Source of the DNA: Phoenix dactylifera
Taxonomy: Eukaryota > Streptophyta > Magnoliopsida > Arecales > Arecaceae
Reading direction: 5' to 3'
Length of the DNA: 64,000 nt
Assembly (NCBI RefSeq): GCF_009389715.1
Contig: NC_052399.1
Span: forward strand, 30,141,146-30,205,145
Shown here: positions 60,301-64,000 of the stretch, in pieces
Layout: every line of letters starts with the position of its first letter
How positions within the stretch are numbered: position 1 is the first letter of the stretch
Made by a program: the position numbers and the translations under genes
Notes under the pieces: generated by a model
The model's input: the letters and a program-made list of their open reading frames with translations, nothing else
Told to the model about the DNA's origin: nothing
Databases searched by the model: none

Positions 60301-61290
60301 ATTATTAGATAGAATTGGTCATTTTCAAGTTTCTCCATCTACTACCATTAATAACCCATTGAAATATCACCTAAACAGCACAATTTTCATATATCCTTGT
60401 TACCTTGTATACAGGTTGTGAATTGATCAAAATTACTCATCTTGAAGTGTGAGATTATACAGCTGTAGGCGATAAGCATTATCTCAGTAACAGCACGAAT
60501 CCTAAAGAAACCATCTGAAGTACAAAAAGTTAACTCGTATTAGCAAGAAGGATTAGTGTGCCAATGGGACATATGATTTCAATTATTTACAATGTGCTCT
60601 TAGACTTCAAAGAAGTAGACCCAAGTGAATCAAATCAAAATTGTCCAATACTTGATTCCATGATTAAATAGCAATTTCATAAGCAAATCGAACCCTTCTG
60701 AGAGAAGAGAAAGGAGAAAATAATTTAAACATTGATCCATTAAAGGAAAGCTAAAAAAGGACAGTTCTAGGTGTCATGAAGTCCAGGGAACATTAAACAA
60801 CCATTTTCTTACATGAATTTTACATAGTATAATAACTGTTTTCAGCTATGGCATTCTAGGAAATCAATAAACATATCTTACAAAGTAAAGCAGAAAGATA
60901 ACACCATGCAGATACCAGCTCACGAAAGCTTTTCTTGCGGTTCTGAAGCCATCCAAATCAGGTCCCTTTCAGGAAGCGCACACAGTTTTCCCCAGCTAAC
61001 AAGGATCGCAAAGTCCTTTTTAGCAGATTGGTTGGTTTTCAGTGGTCATTCTTGAAATCTGGTGGACATACCATGCACCAGAGAGAATCAAATACCAGAC
61101 TGGTAATAAAAATAATCACCACCAGAAAAAGTTTTCCATCTGACAGACTTCTCAAGCAACCTATTTTATTTCTTCCAAAAACACTTCACTCCATCCAATC
61201 CAAAGCAGAAAGGAATTGTAAAATATGGATCATGGCAAGGGACTCTAGATTTACCTGTGGCTACTAGTTAGCAAACTGAAGCTTCCTCTC
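57400..61290. other. Intergenic DNA and 3' flank of the FRS gene
   Basis: Long AT-rich region without domain-bearing frames. Around 59990 the sequence 'ccacttatagtcctag' resembles one end of a hAT-type element, but no matching other end was found. Phrases like 'gacctggacccaacc' recur at 58480-58640. Confidence 0.45.
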
Positions 61291-64000
61291 CTACCAAGGC
61301 CTTGAGCAAGAAGGTGCCTCTAGTATCTGAGTGTCCTGCAGGTTGAAGTATATCAACCAAATCACTACAGAAGATATTTCAACCATCAGTTTAAGATTTG
61401 ATATAAAAATGAGAAAAACAGAAATTGAAGATAAGGTAATTAATAGCTTATTTACATGAAAATATTGCTGGAAGCTCCACTCTGCTCCCGACCTATAGCC
61501 GGTTGACTGCTGACCAGCCTGAACCTGTGACACGTAATTTGCTCCATATGGGATGACGGGATGAAATGGACTAATACGCTCAAGAAAAAATGAATGTATA
61601 GATTAGAAATTCCTACCCTATCTTGAAAAAATTGAAAATGTGGGTGACTTCCAATCTGCCTGCTTACTTGCAAAGGATCATGAATTCCATGATTTTCATT
61701 TCCCACATCCCTATTGTCATTGGCACTAAAACTAACCATGTCGCAATTTGTCGTAGCTTCAAGAGAAAGAGTCTCAGGTTGTGTATCTTCACATGTGCTA
61801 TCATCTGAAAGAAGTTTCTGTATTGCCTCGTTGACTACCTTCGCTGCAAATTCATGTTTTTCATCTAACATCATTCCTATTTCAGCCAGTTTAAGGCAAC
61901 GATTGCGAAATATTTCATGACATTCCATTGTCCCATCAACGACAACCTGATTAGGAAAGCAATTCAAAGAATGCATCTGCTTAAAGTCTTTTCTCCAACG
62001 CTGAAGAATATAGTTAGAAGAAAGTTCAGCCACACCTCGAAAGTGAAGCACAGACAATGCATGCCTACAAAGTATACCTCTGAACTGGAAAGAGCAGCAA
62101 ATACATGCAATCTCCAACTCATTTTCATCATAACGAACTTCATATCTCTTCTGCTCCATGGTTTTACCATCTTTTGCTCTTACATGTTCTTGTACTTCAA
62201 AGATAGATATCCGACCATCAACCTTTATCAGTGAAGAAACACAATATACTAAAGCCTTGATCTCCTCCTGGAATTTTTTAAACATGTCTATTGTGTAGAC
62301 TTTACATAGCTGTTGTTCCATGTAAATCTGCGTTATCAATTGAGTGTTTTGATGTTGTGATTCAAGATCTGCCTGAACTTCTTTTTCATGTTTACTTTGC
62401 ATGATTACCTCATACTCACTAAGAAATTGTTGCAGGGAAGTCTTGCAATCAATATACTCTTGAAAGAAGGAGTTCATGCTCTCACCACGTAAGGTGACAG
62501 ACATTCCTGCCCAAAATGTGTCTTTCACAAAAACTGGAGCCCAGCAATGTCGATCTTCATACAGCAACTTGATCCACTCATTATCACCAAGTCCATACTT
62601 CTCAACCATTTTTCTCCAGTCTTCTTCAAACTCATTAGCTGTCAAAGAATTATATACTACTTTCTTAAAAGTCTTCTTAATTTCTTTGTATTGCACACAT
62701 CCTTGCAAGTTTTCTGGATGCCTTTTCAGTATATGCCACATGCATTGCCGGTGACGAGCTCTTGGAAATACTTTGGCAACTGCTTGCTGTATGGCTCTAT
62801 TTCTGTCAGTGATTATGGCAGTTGGAGTTTGTCCGAGCATGCAAGATAGCCAAGTCTTAAATAGCCAAGTATATGTCTCACTGGTTTCATCGGAAAGCAA
62901 AGCACAACCAAGCAACACCAACTGGCCATGATGATTTACACCAACAATTGAAACAAGAGGCAAATCAAATTTACTTATCAGAAAGGTAGAATCAAATAAA
63001 ACAACATCACCAAAATACCGATACGCTATTCTTGACCTGCCATCGGCCCAAAACACATTCTTTAAACAACCTTCCTCATCCAGATAGATCGAGTGGAAGA
63101 AGCAAGAATTCTTGGTTTGCATAACAACAAAGAACTGACAGAGAGCTTCACCATCTCCTTCCACAAGTCTCAACTTGCATTTGTTATCTCCAGCTCCTTG
63201 CTTCCGTGATTTTGTAGATCCATGTTCTTGGCACAACTTGTCTGAAAGCATCCTGTCTCCATCAATATCTCCAAGATATTGTTTCCTCTTCTTGGATGGA
63301 TGGGAGTGAGCTGTTCCTGGAGTAAGGGGATGGTTGTGATCATTAATAGCTTTCTTAACATGAAGCAATCCATCTTTATGGCATACCAGTCCAAACCTCG
63401 CGTTGCAGTTTGTTTTAGGTGCCACTTTCTCAGATTTATAGTTCACTTTACCATCTCTGTTGCACGAGAGCATGAGATACCTACATCGTCCATCTTTGTA
63501 GTACATTGAGTGTAGTATTTTAATGCCAAATCCAGTACGACAAGCATATTGGTCATAAAATCTGAAGGCTTCTTCGGGAGATTTGAAAGTCATCCCCACA
63601 CGTGGAGTGCTGTCATCACCTAAAATTGTTTCTTGAGCAATCTCCTGCTCTTTTTCAGCAACAGACTCGGGCTGATTTCCAGCTGCAAACTCGTGCTCAT
63701 TCTCTGTTATAGGCTCCTGCTCTTCTTCAGCGGCAGGCTCCAGCACATTTTTATCGAGGGGCTCCTGCCCTCTTTTCGCAACAGGCTCTGGCCCTTCTCC
63801 GACAATGCAATCCTTCCCTTTTTCATTAATGAAGTTTTGTCCGCCTCTAACAATGGGCTCTTGCACTTTCTCAGCATTAGGCTTCCACCCTTCTCTGGCA
63901 ATGGATGATCCACTTACACAAACCGGCACATTTTCAGCATGAGGCTGCTGCCCTCTTTTGGCAACAGGCCCCAGCCCTTCTCCGACAATGGATTCCTGAA
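61291..64000 (-). CDS. FAR1-related sequence (FRS) protein, 5' end outside window
   Basis: A transposase-derived transcription factor of the FHY3/FAR1 family (nuclear; founding members act in phytochrome A signalling). Exons on minus: beyond 64000 to 61668 (donor GTAAGC), 61578-61456, 61335-61291 (TAG), all phase 0. An alternative donor near 61615 is also phase 0. Counting residues from 63929: N-terminal degenerate repeat region (1-105, rich in VAKRGQEP/AEEEQEP), FAR1 DNA-binding domain (112-203), MULE transposase domain (305-400: VVLFDSTFLISKF, AIITDRNRAI, RQCMWHILKRH) and SWIM zinc finger (C609-x-C611...C621-x-H623). The frame stays open to the window edge with no start codon visible. The gene looks intact, a domesticated host gene rather than a live Mutator element. 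Confidence 0.94.
63771..64000 (-). repeat. 183-bp in-frame tandem repeat in FRS N-terminus
   Basis: The block CTCTTTTCGCAACAGGC...CCTTCTCCGACAATG near 63770-63808 recurs near 63953-63991, exactly 183 bp (61 codons) apart. It encodes IVGEGxxPVAKRGQxP twice. The repeat continues past the window edge. Confidence 0.8.

Noticed and set aside
61452-63929. Autonomous Mutator transposon
   Set aside because: The protein has FAR1 DNA-binding, MULE and SWIM domains, but spliced C-terminal exons and no terminal inverted repeats in view; it fits the domesticated FHY3/FAR1 family.

Overview
The window is nuclear DNA of a flowering plant. Genes have short GT-AG introns. R2R3-MYB transcription factors, a FAR1-related (FRS) protein, plant-type L1 LINEs carrying an RNase H domain, Ty1/Copia and other LTR elements, a hAT element and Harbinger/Tourist-like elements are present, on an AT-rich background full of microsatellites. 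The GC-rich, CpG-rich LINE ORF1 suggests a monocot. A palm is one possibility, but that is a guess and not shown by the sequence.

Layout: 1-11.1 kb is intergenic DNA with LTR-like remnants and two decayed minus-strand LINEs. 11.1-15.6 kb is a broken R2R3-MYB copy (minus strand): exon 1 is almost wholly deleted, a ~2 kb solo LTR sits in intron 1 and a 1.37 kb hAT element in exon 2. 15.8-17.8 kb is a 5'-truncated LINE (plus). 18-19.7 kb holds a SINE candidate, microsatellites, a 131-bp duplication and a LINE ORF1 scrap. 20.2-21.5 kb is an intact MYB (minus). 24.6-25.4 kb is an intact MYB (plus) that is the inverted-duplicate partner of the broken copy. 25.8-29.2 kb is another decayed LINE. 35.36-41.92 kb is a full-length LINE with a perfect 14-bp target-site duplication. 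42.5-45.26 kb is a degenerate Copia element whose 5' LTR ends less than 200 bp from the start codon of a fourth, intact MYB (45.4-46.6 kb, plus). 48.6-49.5 kb has LINE scraps. 51.84-53.55 kb is a Harbinger-type element with an internal AT-rich minisatellite. 55.4-56.97 kb is an LTR remnant with a 108-bp tandem repeat. 61.29 kb to the right edge is an FRS gene (minus), cut off at its 5' end by the window.

The host genes form a local MYB cluster (one pseudogene, three apparently intact genes) of the anthocyanin/proanthocyanidin-regulator type. All have the canonical exon layout with a 130-nt second exon. One has a clear subgroup-5 (TT2-like) C-terminal motif. The cluster expanded partly by inverted duplication and was then heavily invaded by transposons. 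The most striking unexplained structure is in the solo LTR at 13.1-15.07 kb: 28 copies (23 exact) of the palindrome GAGTCGACTC, in groups of two or four at 20-22 bp spacing, with higher-order periods of about 84 and 125 bp.
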